Origin: Roseivirga thermotolerans
Lineage (GTDB): Bacteria; Bacteroidota; Bacteroidia; Cytophagales; Cyclobacteriaceae
Reading direction: 5' to 3'
Assembly (NCBI RefSeq): GCF_014653175.1
Contig: NZ_BNAG01000002.1
Location: 186,001-250,000, forward strand
DNA length: 64,000 nucleotides
The notes beneath the pieces are model-generated. The model made no database searches and was not told the DNA's origin. It saw nothing but the letters and a program-made list of their open reading frames with translations. A program made the position numbers and the translations under genes. Shown one piece after another: positions 34,584-43,242 of this stretch; within the stretch, counting starts at the first letter, position 1; each line of letters opens with the position of its first letter.

Positions 34584-34598
34584 TGGCACCCTTGTTGT
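34584..34598 (+). promoter_or_regulatory. Sigma-54 (-24/-12) promoter of the MacA-ATPase-TolC operon
   Basis: TGGCAC (34584-34589), five bases and TTGT (34595-34598) match the sigma-54 consensus TGGCAC-N5-TTGC; the invariant GG and the -12 GT are separated by exactly ten bases. Transcription would start near 34610, 27 bases before the adaptor ATG. The next genes upstream, divergent, encode an NtrC-type activator and its kinase, which strongly supports the assignment. Confidence 0.75.
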
Positions 34599-34636
34599 CA
34601 ATCGGTGATCGGACTAGAAAACACGAATAATTAGCA

Positions 34637-35884
34637 ATGGACAGAAAAATTAAAAAGAAGACTTGGACAACTAAGCGCATAGTGACCATTCTCGGCAGTG
34701 CCGCTATTCTATACTTAATACTTTACGTTTTTATTTTTAATGATAACTCGGCCAAGCTCAATGTAGAAATTGAGAAGATAAGTGTGGGTGAGGTTATTGA
34801 AGGCCCTTTTCAAGAGTTTATACCTATTCCCGGTACGGTTCAACCCAAAACCACTATATATCTCGATGCGAAAGTGGGCGGCAACGTTGAACGAAAGTTT
34901 TTAGAAGGTGGAGTAAGAGTAAAAAAGGGAGATACTATTCTTAAGTTGGAGAACCGGCAGCTCGAAATGAATTACATCAGCGAGCAGACTCAAACCAACC
35001 GGTTGAGAAATGAGATTGAAAACACTAACAACAGGTTGCAACAACAGCTTTTTACTTCGAAAGCACAGGTTATATCACTAGACTTTGACATCGATGAGGC
35101 CAAGGACCAGTTGATGCGTACTGAGCAACTCTGGAAGAACAAAGTAGCCACTGAGCAGGAGTACTTAAACGCCAAAAGAAGGTATAACCGTTTGTTGGCT
35201 ACCAGAACAAATACACTCAAGCAAATGGAGTTTGACTCCATCAATAATATTACCCAGCGCGATCAGAATATTGAAAGATTGGTAACCTCCGAAGATGCCC
35301 TGAAGTTGGTGCAGCGACAGTTGGAGGACTTGTATGTGACAGCTCCAATAGATGGTCTTCTTTCTACAGTAAATGCAGAGATTGGCCAGCAAATAGGACA
35401 GGGAACTACTATTGCCCAAATTGATGATTTGGACGGCTTTAAAGTGTCGGCTTTAGTAGATCAGCACTATTTGCCCAGAATATATGAGGGGCTGGTAGGA
35501 ACTTATGATTTTGCCGGAAATACCTACAAGCTGGAAATCAGAAAGAAGTTTCCTGAAATCAACAACGGTCAGTTTGTGGTAGAGCTTGTTGGTGAGATTC
35601 CTGAAGGAGTCAGACGAGGCCAGGAGCTTTCTGTGCGACTCCAATTGAGTGAGGAAAAAAGAGCTATTCAGATACCTAGAGGTAGCTTCTTTCAAACTAC
35701 AGGTGGTAACTGGATCTTTGTGTTGAACGAAGATGAAACCGAAGCCGTCAAGAGGAGAATCAAGATTGGAAACCAAACTCCACGGAACTATGAAGTACTG
35801 GAAGGTTTAAAACCTGGAGAAAAAGTGATATTTTCATCATACGAAGGGTATGAAGATAAGGACAAGCTTATCATCAAGAAATAA
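34637..35884 (+). CDS. MacA/HlyD-like periplasmic adaptor subunit of an efflux system
   Basis: This is a 415-residue membrane-fusion protein. It has one N-terminal membrane anchor (about residues 15-35) and a split lipoyl domain: first half around GTVQPKTTIYLDAKVGGNV, second half around LYVTAPIDGLLSTVNAEIGQ. A long coiled-coil hairpin lies between (about 105-215). Beta-barrel and membrane-proximal domains follow, ending VIFSSYEGYEDKDKL. It should link an inner-membrane ABC transporter to the TolC channel. It is the first gene of an operon under a sigma-54 promoter; the ATPase gene follows after 33 bases. Confidence 0.92.
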   Translation: MDRKIKKKTWTTKRIVTILGSAAILYLILYVFIFNDNSAKLNVEIEKISVGEVIEGPFQEFIPIPGTVQPKTTIYLDAKVGGNVERKFLEGGVRVKKGDTILKLENRQLEMNYISEQTQTNRLRNEIENTNNRLQQQLFTSKAQVISLDFDIDEAKDQLMRTEQLWKNKVATEQEYLNAKRRYNRLLATRTNTLKQMEFDSINNITQRDQNIERLVTSEDALKLVQRQLEDLYVTAPIDGLLSTVNAEIGQQIGQGTTIAQIDDLDGFKVSALVDQHYLPRIYEGLVGTYDFAGNTYKLEIRKKFPEINNGQFVVELVGEIPEGVRRGQELSVRLQLSEEKRAIQIPRGSFFQTTGGNWIFVLNEDETEAVKRRIKIGNQTPRNYEVLEGLKPGEKVIFSSYEGYEDKDKLIIKK

Positions 35885-35917
35885 ATTAATTCAAACAACT
35901 AATTAACTTTTATAATT

Positions 35918-36631
35918 ATGGGAAACAACAAGAGTATCATCACCACTAAGGGGCTGAAGAAGTTCTATTACACGGATGAAATCGAAACGACCGCGTTGAA
36001 TAACGTAAATCTTCAGATTGCTGAAGGTGAGTTTGTTGCAATCATGGGACCATCGGGTTGTGGTAAATCTACTTTACTAAACATCATTGGTCTATTGGAT
36101 AACCCTTCTGAAGGGGAGTTCTATTTTTACGATGAAGAGGTCTCAAAATATTCTGAAAGACAAAGAGCAGAGCTTAGAAAAAGAAACATTGGTTTCGTGT
36201 TTCAGAGCTTCAACCTTATTGACGAGCTAACGGTATATGAAAACGTGGAGCTTCCTCTAATCTATCTCAAATATCCATCTTCTGAAAGAAAGCAAAGGGT
36301 AGAAGAAGTATTGGAACATATGCAAATTATGCATAGAAAAGACCACTTTCCACAACAGTTATCAGGTGGTCAGCAGCAAAGGGTGGCTGTAGCCAGAGCG
36401 GTTGTTGCCAAGCCTAACCTAATTCTTGCGGATGAGCCAACGGGTAACCTTGATTCTACCAACGGCCAGGAAGTAATGACACTTCTTAGCGATTTGAATG
36501 CAGGAGGTACAACCGTAATTATGGTAACGCACTCTGCTACCGATGCAGAATACGCTCACAGAGTGGTGAACCTGTTCGATGGTCAGATTGTATCTGAGAA
36601 CATCAATTCTAAAGAGAATTCACTGGTTTAG
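35918..36631 (+). CDS. MacB/LolD-type ABC transporter ATP-binding protein
   Basis: This is a 237-residue ATPase with Walker A GPSGCGKST near residue 45, Q-loop FVFQSFNLIDELTVYENV, signature LSGGQQQRVAVARAVV, Walker B LILADEPTGNLDS and the switch His in MVTHSATDAEYAHR. It belongs to the MacB/FtsE/LolD class that energises FtsX-type permeases. No permease gene lies in this operon; the space up to the TolC gene holds only a repeat. It could therefore serve permeases encoded elsewhere, such as those at 4426 and 16443. Confidence 0.95.
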   Translation: MGNNKSIITTKGLKKFYYTDEIETTALNNVNLQIAEGEFVAIMGPSGCGKSTLLNIIGLLDNPSEGEFYFYDEEVSKYSERQRAELRKRNIGFVFQSFNLIDELTVYENVELPLIYLKYPSSERKQRVEEVLEHMQIMHRKDHFPQQLSGGQQQRVAVARAVVAKPNLILADEPTGNLDSTNGQEVMTLLSDLNAGGTTVIMVTHSATDAEYAHRVVNLFDGQIVSENINSKENSLV

Positions 36632-36654
36632 TAACTCAGTAGAATGCTGAATGT

Positions 36655-36826
36655 GAGGCGGTCTCAAAAGCTTCAAAACAAGTGATTCTGAACTTGTCTA
36701 CTGACAGGCAGGTTAATTTCAGAATCTATAAGTTCTACAAAGAGCACTATGAAGCCCCTGAAACCTGCTTTTGCCGCAGGCAGGCAAGTTCGGGGTGGCG
36801 CTTATCTGGCTTTTGAGGCAACCTCC
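36655..36826. repeat. Dispersed intergenic hairpin repeat, copy B
   Basis: This ~172-base element is homologous to 15701-15868. Its ends are inverted repeats (GAGGCGGTCTCAAAAGC and GCTTTTGAGGCAACCTC), and inside are CAGGCAGG-rich palindromes. It has no coding capacity. It occupies the gap between the ATPase and TolC genes, where a permease gene would be expected. It might reduce transcription into tolC or mark an old rearrangement. Confidence 0.75.
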
Positions 36827-36889
36827 TGAAATAACAGGGACATAGGCTTCCCTCAGATCTTTATTGCCTAACGGATAGAAAACATTATT

Positions 36890-38236
36890 ATGAAAAAGAT
36901 ACTTTCAATAGCCCTATTACTGCTAATGGCCATGCCGGGGGTGTTTGCACAAAAAGTGCTTACACTAGAAGAGTGTATCGATATTGCTTTGCAAAACAAT
37001 ATTGCTTTAAAAAGGGCCAGAAACAGTGCTGAAATTGCCAGGGCGCAATATACCCAAAGCAAGTTCAACTTTTTACCTTCTTTGAGTGCGGGGGCTTCCC
37101 ACAACTGGTTCGAAGGACTTTCTTTTGACCAGACTTCGGGAAATCTGGTAAATACTACTACCCTAAGTGGTGGTGGTTCCATTGGTGCCAGTATGACTCT
37201 GTTCGATGGATTTTCGAATTTGCTAGGTATGCAACAAGCCAAGGCTAGTTATGAGGCTGCAGAAGAAAATGTAAAGAGTACTGTTCAGCTAACCCAAGCC
37301 AATGTGGTAAACGCTTTTCTTCAGGTGGTAACCACCAAAGAAAGCCTCAAAATTAATGAAGCCCTTAGAGAATTGTTACAAGAACAACTGGAAAGGGAAG
37401 AGATTAGAGAACGAGCGGGAGTGGGTAATATGGAGCAAGTGTATAACTTCAGATCTCAAATTGCCCAGCAAGACCTGGTTATAGTAAATAACCGGAATAC
37501 GCTAGAGTCTTCTAAGTTGCAGCTTATTCAGCTCTTGTTGTTGGATCCTTCGGAAGAATATAGTTTCGAGGGCATAACGCTCAACGATAGTTTGCTGGAA
37601 CAAGAACTACAAAACTATAATGAGGTGCATGAAAAGGCCATGAGCTTTTCTCCGGGCGTACGTTCGGCCGAGTTGAGTTTAGAAGCTTCCAGAAAAGCCA
37701 TGCAGTCGGCCAAATATTTGTGGATGCCAAACCTATCTATTTCGGCAGGCTACGGAACCAGTTGGTCATCCAACCTGAGAGACCAAACCGATGGTTCTGT
37801 AATTGACCTTTCTACCCAGTTCGATAATAACAGAAGAAAGTCTGCCTCCTTAAACCTTAACATTCCATTGTTTAACAACTTTAGGAATAGAACTCAGATG
37901 CAGACCAGCAAGATTCAAATGCTTAATTCTGAGCTAGGATTGGAGCAGGCTAAAAATGACCTAACCAATCAGTTGCAGCGGGCATATCTGGATTTGGTAA
38001 ATGCTAAAACTACCTATGGGGCAGCTAAGCAAAGTCAATTGAATCTAAACCAGTCGTTTGAATTTGCGAAGACCCGCTATGAAAATGGAACGATAGACTT
38101 TGTCACATACCTGCAGAGTCTTAATGCTAAGAATAGGGGAGATTTCGAAATGTTGAGATCGAAATACAGCATATATCTGAGAAAGCTGATTTTGGATATT
38201 TATATGGGCGAATTAATTTCTCCCACTAATAATTAA
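36890..38236 (+). CDS. TolC-family outer-membrane efflux channel
   Basis: This is a 448-residue protein with signal peptide MKKILSIALLLLMAMPGVFAQ and the two OEP repeats of TolC proteins, each with long helices. Characteristic segments are VLTLEECIDIALQNNIALK at the N-terminus and KTRYENGTIDFVTYLQSLN near the end. It should provide the outer-membrane exit for the adaptor-ATPase system of the same operon, 258 bases downstream of the ATPase with a hairpin repeat between. Its end overlaps the convergent gene at 38226 by 11 bases. Confidence 0.93.
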   Translation: MKKILSIALLLLMAMPGVFAQKVLTLEECIDIALQNNIALKRARNSAEIARAQYTQSKFNFLPSLSAGASHNWFEGLSFDQTSGNLVNTTTLSGGGSIGASMTLFDGFSNLLGMQQAKASYEAAEENVKSTVQLTQANVVNAFLQVVTTKESLKINEALRELLQEQLEREEIRERAGVGNMEQVYNFRSQIAQQDLVIVNNRNTLESSKLQLIQLLLLDPSEEYSFEGITLNDSLLEQELQNYNEVHEKAMSFSPGVRSAELSLEASRKAMQSAKYLWMPNLSISAGYGTSWSSNLRDQTDGSVIDLSTQFDNNRRKSASLNLNIPLFNNFRNRTQMQTSKIQMLNSELGLEQAKNDLTNQLQRAYLDLVNAKTTYGAAKQSQLNLNQSFEFAKTRYENGTIDFVTYLQSLNAKNRGDFEMLRSKYSIYLRKLILDIYMGELISPTNN

Positions 38237-39029
38237 TGGTATAGTATTCAACAACTTTACCAGACTGAATGATAATCTGATTGTTTTCCATAAATACTGT
38301 TTTAAAAGAAGGGTTGGCACGTCCAACCTTTCTTTTTTGCTTAGAGTAGATATCTACCAGTACTATCTGCCCTTCTTCTATGCTTACCAGTGAGTTTTCT
38401 CTAAAACTAAAGTAAGCTCCCCCTTTGAGGGGAATTGTGTCCATATAATTGCCCAGATTATCAAAAACGAGTACTCCTGAATTCTTATCACCAACAAAAA
38501 GCAGGTTTTGATATTCGCGCATAAAAGTGGGCTGAATGTTTTTTACTGAAAGACTGAGGGATAAAATGTTATCAAGAATGGTTTCTCCATTGTTTAGGTC
38601 AACCTTCTTAACGGCCAATGTATTGTTGTCGAACAACCATAGGTTGTTATCTCCGGAGAGGGTGGCCAGACCACTAAAATTACTTATGCTGAGCGACTGC
38701 AGAGGATAGCGCTCAGAATCGGTAAGAAAGCGATTTAAGAAAAGGTACTCCTGAAAGTTCTGGTAGTAAGCAAAAACTCTTAAACCCTGCCAGGCTTCGA
38801 GCAAAGTGGGGGCTGCCTTGCGCTGTGGCGAAAAGTGGTATAGCATTTTGCCGTTGCTATCGTATTTCTCAATGGTACCGTCTTTACTGGCAAAGTACAA
38901 GTAACCCTGGCGATCTATTGAAGCTGCTTCCGGAATAAAATTAATTTCGAATCGGTGTTTGAATACCAATTGCTGAGCAGCGAGTTGGGTACTGCAAAGA
39001 AGCACAAGAAGTAAGAAGCTAGCCCTCAT
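38226..39029 (-). CDS. Exported beta-propeller-like protein, function unknown
   Basis: This is a 267-residue protein with signal peptide MRASFLLLVLLCSTQLAAQ. The rest is a run of short beta-strand repeats of the YVTN/NHL/propeller kind (IDRQGYLYFASKDGTIEKYD, GLATLSGDNNLWLFDNNTLA, LFVGDKNSGVLVFDNLG). It has no catalytic motif I recognise. It overlaps the end of lpxH by 11 bases, so the two are co-expressed and perhaps both serve the envelope. Confidence 0.75.
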   Translation of the reverse strand: MRASFLLLVLLCSTQLAAQQLVFKHRFEINFIPEAASIDRQGYLYFASKDGTIEKYDSNGKMLYHFSPQRKAAPTLLEAWQGLRVFAYYQNFQEYLFLNRFLTDSERYPLQSLSISNFSGLATLSGDNNLWLFDNNTLAVKKVDLNNGETILDNILSLSLSVKNIQPTFMREYQNLLFVGDKNSGVLVFDNLGNYMDTIPLKGGAYFSFRENSLVSIEEGQIVLVDIYSKQKRKVGRANPSFKTVFMENNQIIIQSGKVVEYYTINY

Positions 39030-39780
39030 AGGTCTTTAGTTCTACTTTACCTTCAGCATATTCAGCATAAGTAAAGGCACCAAGCCATTCACCCAGGTTA
39101 ATGTATCGGCTGTTGTTTCCCACCTCAAGATCTAGCGGCAGATGACGATGACCGAAAATATAATAGTCTCTGTGTTTTTCTTTTTCTAAAGACTTGGCAT
39201 AAGACCAAAGCCATTCTTCTTCTCCCAGAAATCTTTGCTCAGTGTTGTTGGCCTGAGCCCTGCTTTTTCCGGACCAAAAATTGGCCAGGCCAATACCCAC
39301 ATTGGGGTGTAGCCAGTGAAAGGCCCATTGAAAGAAACGATTGGTAAATACTTTTTTTAGAAACTTATAGCCCTTGTCACCCGGCCCCAGGCCGTCACCA
39401 TGCCCAACATACAAGCTGGTTTGGTTAATGAATAGGTCAATGGGTTCGGTATATACCTTGGCATTAAATTCTTCCTCAAAGTATCCAAACATCCACAGGT
39501 CATGGTTTCCGGTAAAAATATGAAGCTCTATACCGGAATCAGCTATTTCGGCCAATTTGCCCTGGAAACGCAAAAAGCCCTTGGGGATGGTGGTCTTATA
39601 CTCAAACCAAAAATCGAATAAGTCGCCCACTAGAAAAATGGCATGGGCATCTTTTTGGCATTGACTAAGCCAATCAATTATCTTTTGTTCTCTCTCCCGA
39701 CTCTTTGCTTTGTTGGGTATGCCCAAATGAAAATCCGATGCGAAGTAAACTTTTTCTGATGCTTTAGGCTTAAGCTCCAT
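39019..39780 (-). CDS. lpxH: UDP-2,3-diacylglucosamine diphosphatase
   Basis: The enzyme cleaves UDP-2,3-diacylglucosamine to lipid X and UMP in lipid A synthesis. The 253 residues contain the phosphoesterase blocks FASDFHLG, LVGDLFDFWFEYK, FTGNHDLWMFGYFEEE, VGHGDGLGPGDKGYKFLKK and YIFGHRHLPLDLEVGN. The GDGLGPGD and FGHRHLP forms are typical of the Bacteroidota LpxH. It is followed by a propeller-like protein gene with an 11-base overlap. Another member of the superfamily is at 30079-30915. Confidence 0.93.
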   Translation of the reverse strand: MELKPKASEKVYFASDFHLGIPNKAKSREREQKIIDWLSQCQKDAHAIFLVGDLFDFWFEYKTTIPKGFLRFQGKLAEIADSGIELHIFTGNHDLWMFGYFEEEFNAKVYTEPIDLFINQTSLYVGHGDGLGPGDKGYKFLKKVFTNRFFQWAFHWLHPNVGIGLANFWSGKSRAQANNTEQRFLGEEEWLWSYAKSLEKEKHRDYYIFGHRHLPLDLEVGNNSRYINLGEWLGAFTYAEYAEGKVELKTYEG

Positions 39781-39826
39781 GGGTTAAAAAAGGAATTGGC
39801 GCAAGTTAGCGGAAAGGGTAAAACAA

Positions 39827-39855
39827 AAAAAATCAGGCGGTAAGCCTGATTTTTT
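39827..39855. terminator. Rho-independent terminator of ftsH (bidirectional)
   Basis: AAAAAATCAGGC (39827-39838), loop GGTAA and GCCTGATTTTTT (39844-39855) form a 12-bp stem with A and T tracts on both sides, 6 bases after the ftsH stop on the minus strand. Confidence 0.88.
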
Positions 39856-39861
39856 TATGGA

Positions 39862-41952
39862 TTATGATTCTTCTTTAGGAGGGCTATCGTCAAGGCTGGT
39901 TTGCTCTTTCGTTTCAGCCGTTTCTTCTACACTTTCTTTTTCTGCAGCTTCTGCTTCTTTTTTTGCTTTTCCATTGCTGCTGTTGGTGTAAGCCTGGTAA
40001 GTGGTTTCCTTCTCAAAAGGACGCTTACCAATAAGGCCTTCCAAATCGGACTGGAAAAGAATTTCTTTGTCAAGAAGTTCTTTGGCCAAAATTTCCAGCT
40101 CTTTCTTCTTTTCTAATAGCAACTGTTTGGTGCGCTCATAGGCCTGAGCAACAATCTTCTTAACCTCTTCATCGATGGTTTTGGCCGTATCTTCTGAATA
40201 AGGTTTGTTGAAACTGTAGTCGTTTTGCTTGGAGTCATAGAACGAAATATGACCAATCTTGTCGTTCATTCCATAAACCGTTACTATGCTGTAGGCCATT
40301 TTGGTTACTCTTTCCAGATCGCTTAAGGCACCGGTAGATATTTTGCCGAAAATAATCTCTTCGGCAGCTCTACCACCCAGAGTCATGCACATCTCATCGA
40401 GCAATTGCTCAGTTTGGTAAAGGAACTGCTCTTTGGGCAGATACTGCGCATAGCCCAAAGCGGCTACTCCTCTAGGTACGATAGACACTTTAACCAACGG
40501 ATCGGCATGTTCCAGGAACCAGCCGGCCACGGCATGTCCTGCTTCGTGGTAAGCCACAATCTTTTTCTCTTCAGGAGAAATAATTTTGTTCTTTTTCTCA
40601 AGCCCTCCAATTACACGGTCTATAGCGTCCTGAAAATCGGACATATCAACTGCTTTTTTGTCTTTTCTGGCGGCAATAAGGGCGGCCTCATTACACACGT
40701 TGGCTATTTCTGCACCGGCAAAGCCGGGAGTTTGGGCCGAAAGCTTCTTAGGGTCTACATCTTTTTCGAGCTTGATTGGCTTAAGGTGTACTTTAAAGAT
40801 AGCCTCCCTACCCACAATGTCGGGTTTGTCTATGCTTATTTGACGGTCAAATCGTCCCGGTCTAAGTAAGGCATTGTCCAGTACATCGGGACGGTTGGTA
40901 GCGGCCAAAATAATTACTCCTGAGTCTGTGGCAAAACCATCCATCTCCACCAGTAGGGAGTTGAGGGTATTTTCGCGTTCATCATTAGACCCCGGCATTT
41001 GACCTTTACCTCTCGATCTACCAATGGCATCAATCTCATCGATAAAGACTATACAAGGTGCTTTCTCTTTGGCTTGCTTAAACAAGTCTCTTACTCGGGC
41101 AGCACCTACACCCACAAACATTTCGACAAAATCTGATCCGGAAAGGGAAAAGAAGGGTACGCCTGCCTCTCCTGCAACGGCTTTGGCAAGTAAGGTTTTA
41201 CCGGTACCCGGAGGGCCTACCAGTAAAGCACCTTTCGGTATTTTACCACCTAGCTTTGTGAATTTGGAAGGGTTCTTTAAAAAGTCAACAATCTCTTTTA
41301 CTTCTTCTTTGGCTTCATCGAGTCCTGCCACGTTGTCAAAAGTGATTTTCACTTTGTTTTCCGTATCGAAAAGTGCCGCACGAGATTTTCCAATGTTGAA
41401 AATTTGACCTCCGGGACCTGCATTTCCAGTCATTCTACGCATCATGAGCCAGAAGAAAAGGATAATGAGAATCAGGAAACCCCAGGTGCTCAGGAATTCT
41501 AAGATGGTGGTTCGGTTGTCGAACTCAATAGAAACCTTCTGGTTGCTGGGAATATTGTTTTCTCTTACAAACGTATCGTAATAGTCGCGGAAATCTTCAG
41601 CAGAAAAGAACTGCTTTTCAATTTTGTAGTGAGGTCCTGTATTGAACCCAAAGGTATTATTCTTCTCAATCTCCGTTTTGTATTTGGCATTCTCTAGAGC
41701 TTCGCCTTTGAGAGTGATTTCTACAATGTTCTGATTTTCGATATAAAGTATTTTGCCAACATCATTGCTTTTCAGCATGTTTTCAAACTTGGCTTTGGTA
41801 ACTGGTATTCCTGAATTGGAATTGGTAAAGAATGAAATGGCGAAAAATAGAATAATCAGTGAGATGAAAACCCATATTTGATTATTCGGTTTTTTACCAC
41901 CTCCGGGGGCTGGTTTGCCCAGAATATTCTTCTTTCTTGGACTATCTGGCAT
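39862..41952 (-). CDS. ftsH: ATP-dependent zinc metalloprotease FtsH
   Basis: This is a 696-residue membrane AAA+ protease that degrades misassembled membrane proteins and regulators. It has a cytoplasmic N-terminus, a membrane helix (~27-45), a ~110-residue periplasmic domain and a second helix (~152-172). The AAA+ module carries Walker [15 protein letters not shown], Walker [13 protein letters not shown] and the pore and SRH motifs ([17 protein letters not shown]). The zinc protease site is HEAGH in [16 protein letters not shown]. The tail is acidic. It lies downstream of rsfS, 58 bases away, in the same direction. Confidence 0.97.
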   Translation of the reverse strand: MPDSPRKKNILGKPAPGGGKKPNNQIWVFISLIILFFAISFFTNSNSGIPVTKAKFENMLKSNDVGKILYIENQNIVEITLKGEALENAKYKTEIEKNNTFGFNTGPHYKIEKQFFSAEDFRDYYDTFVRENNIPSNQKVSIEFDNRTTILEFLSTWGFLILIILFFWLMMRRMTGNAGPGGQIFNIGKSRAALFDTENKVKITFDNVAGLDEAKEEVKEIVDFLKNPSKFTKLGGKIPKGALLVGPPGTGKTLLAKAVAGEAGVPFFSLSGSDFVEMFVGVGAARVRDLFKQAKEKAPCIVFIDEIDAIGRSRGKGQMPGSNDERENTLNSLLVEMDGFATDSGVIILAATNRPDVLDNALLRPGRFDRQISIDKPDIVGREAIFKVHLKPIKLEKDVDPKKLSAQTPGFAGAEIANVCNEAALIAARKDKKAVDMSDFQDAIDRVIGGLEKKNKIISPEEKKIVAYHEAGHAVAGWFLEHADPLVKVSIVPRGVAALGYAQYLPKEQFLYQTEQLLDEMCMTLGGRAAEEIIFGKISTGALSDLERVTKMAYSIVTVYGMNDKIGHISFYDSKQNDYSFNKPYSEDTAKTIDEEVKKIVAQAYERTKQLLLEKKKELEILAKELLDKEILFQSDLEGLIGKRPFEKETTYQAYTNSSNGKAKKEAEAAEKESVEETAETKEQTSLDDSPPKEES

Positions 41953-42010
41953 TATTCAATTATTTGAGTCTTAGATAAATTTTCTTTATAACGCTTTACT
42001 GACACAAAGG

Positions 42011-42364
42011 TTAGCTGGCGTTGGTCACTGAAGTGATCGCGGCATCTCCCCATAGTTCTTCAAGGCCGTAGTAAGACCTCCGATCTTTTCTGAATACATG
42101 GGCTACAACGTTCACGTAATCAATAAGAATCCATTCTCTATTGGTGAAGCCTTCCTTTCTCCAGGCTCTTTCTTTGGTTTTTTCTACCTCTTCTTCAACA
42201 GATTTAGCAATTGCTTCTATTTGTGTGTCTGAGTTGCCCGAACAAATAACGAAAAAGTCGCAGATTGCCCCTTTAACCTTACGAAGGTCCATGATGACAA
42301 TGTCTTCGGCCTTTTTCTCCTCCATGCCCTTAACAACCACCTTGCTCAGTTCTTCCGAATTCAT
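42011..42364 (-). CDS. rsfS: Ribosomal silencing factor RsfS
   Basis: This is a 117-residue protein of the Iojap/RsfS family. Family stretches are IVIMDLRKVKGAICDFFVIC, the SGNSDTQIEAIAKSVE helix and EGFTNREWILIDYVNVVAHVF. It binds ribosomal protein uL14 and blocks subunit joining when nutrients are low. It precedes ftsH and is divergent from birA, with 54 bases between starts. Confidence 0.95.
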   Translation of the reverse strand: MNSEELSKVVVKGMEEKKAEDIVIMDLRKVKGAICDFFVICSGNSDTQIEAIAKSVEEEVEKTKERAWRKEGFTNREWILIDYVNVVAHVFRKDRRSYYGLEELWGDAAITSVTNAS

Positions 42365-42380
42365 TAATGAGTTAGTGAAG

Positions 42381-42388
42381 TATTTTTG
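42381..42388 (+). promoter_or_regulatory. TAnnTTTG -7 promoter box before birA
   Basis: TATTTTTG at 42381-42388 fits the Bacteroidota -7 consensus and lies about 30 bases before the chosen birA start. It overlaps the furthest upstream in-frame TTG, which argues against that codon as the start. Confidence 0.45.
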
Positions 42389-42418
42389 ATTTCTTTGCGC
42401 GTAAAACTACGAAAACTG

Positions 42419-43180
42419 TTGTACAAAATTCCTGCTAATACCTTATTTGTCGGTAAGGCGATCTTTTATATGCCATCCTGTCATTCAACCAATGACAGTG
42501 CTCGTGAGTTGTTGCAAAACACTGCCACAACCGAAGGGGCAATAATAGTTACTGATGAACAAACCAAAGGGAAGGGGCAACGGGGTAACGCGTGGCTGAC
42601 AAACCCCGGTGAGAACCTAACGCTGTCGCTAGTTTTAAAACCATCTTTTCTCAGGCTCGCCCAACAATTCTACCTTAACATGATTAGCTCCCTGGCTGTT
42701 AGAGATACAATTGCCGGTTTATTGCCTGGGGCTGTTGTGGTAGTGAAATGGCCAAATGACGTATACCTGAATGGTAAAAAAGTGAGTGGAATACTCATAG
42801 AAAATAGTTTGAAGAAGGAAGTGTTGGATAACTCGGTTGTTGGTATAGGTCTCAACGTTAATCAACAAAAGTGGAGTCTTGAAGGTGCGGTGTCATTAAG
42901 CACTGTGGCAGGTCATCAGTTTGCCCTTTCGTTGGTTTTTGAGAGACTTCTGGAATGTTTGGAGGCATATTATTTGAAATTGAAGGCAGGTAGATATGAG
43001 GAGATAAAGCAACTGTATCTGCAACACCTTCTTGGCTATAGGCAGAGGCGAAAATACAGGTCGGAAGTAGTGTTCGATGGCATAATTGAAGATGTGACTG
43101 ATGCCGGACTGTTGAAGATGAGAACTTCAGGAGGTACCGAATATTTTGACTTTAAAGCAATAGAATTTATCTGGAATTAA
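42419..43180 (+). CDS. birA: Biotin-[acetyl-CoA-carboxylase] ligase
   Basis: The enzyme attaches biotin to the carrier protein AccB, encoded at 54394-54870. About 253 residues form the catalytic domain only, without the DNA-binding domain of E. coli BirA. Motifs are MPSCHSTNDSARELLQ, TDEQTKGKGQRGNAWL (biotinyl-AMP loop), VVKWPNDVYLNGKKVSGILIE and VGIGLNVNQ. The start is uncertain. TTG at 42419 gives the usual N-terminus YKIPANTLFVGK and lies after a promoter-like box; TTG at 42386 is also open but sits inside that box, and the first ATG (42470) would cut into the fold. Confidence 0.88.
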   Translation: MYKIPANTLFVGKAIFYMPSCHSTNDSARELLQNTATTEGAIIVTDEQTKGKGQRGNAWLTNPGENLTLSLVLKPSFLRLAQQFYLNMISSLAVRDTIAGLLPGAVVVVKWPNDVYLNGKKVSGILIENSLKKEVLDNSVVGIGLNVNQQKWSLEGAVSLSTVAGHQFALSLVFERLLECLEAYYLKLKAGRYEEIKQLYLQHLLGYRQRRKYRSEVVFDGIIEDVTDAGLLKMRTSGGTEYFDFKAIEFIWN

Positions 43181-43189
43181 CATAAACAA

Positions 43190-43220
43190 TTGATCGGCAG
43201 AGGCTAAGGTGTTACCTTTG
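43190..43220 (+). promoter_or_regulatory. Bacteroidota-type promoter of ahcY
   Basis: TTG (43190-43192) and TACCTTTG (43213-43220, consensus TAnnTTTG) are spaced by 20 bases. Transcription would begin near 43227, about 16 bases before the ahcY ATG. Confidence 0.5.
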
Positions 43221-43242
43221 CGCCTCGAAAAAAGAATATTCA

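Larger units (their letters stand above)
34054..34636. other. Divergent intergenic region with palindrome, orphan terminator and sigma-54 promoter
   Basis: These 583 bases hold a palindrome (34089-34102), a plus-strand terminator (34419-34450) and a sigma-54 promoter (34584-34598). I see no convincing protein gene; a minus-strand frame of 79 codons here matches nothing I know. The plus-strand terminator with no gene before it hints that a small RNA is made from roughly 34250-34450. Confidence 0.5.
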
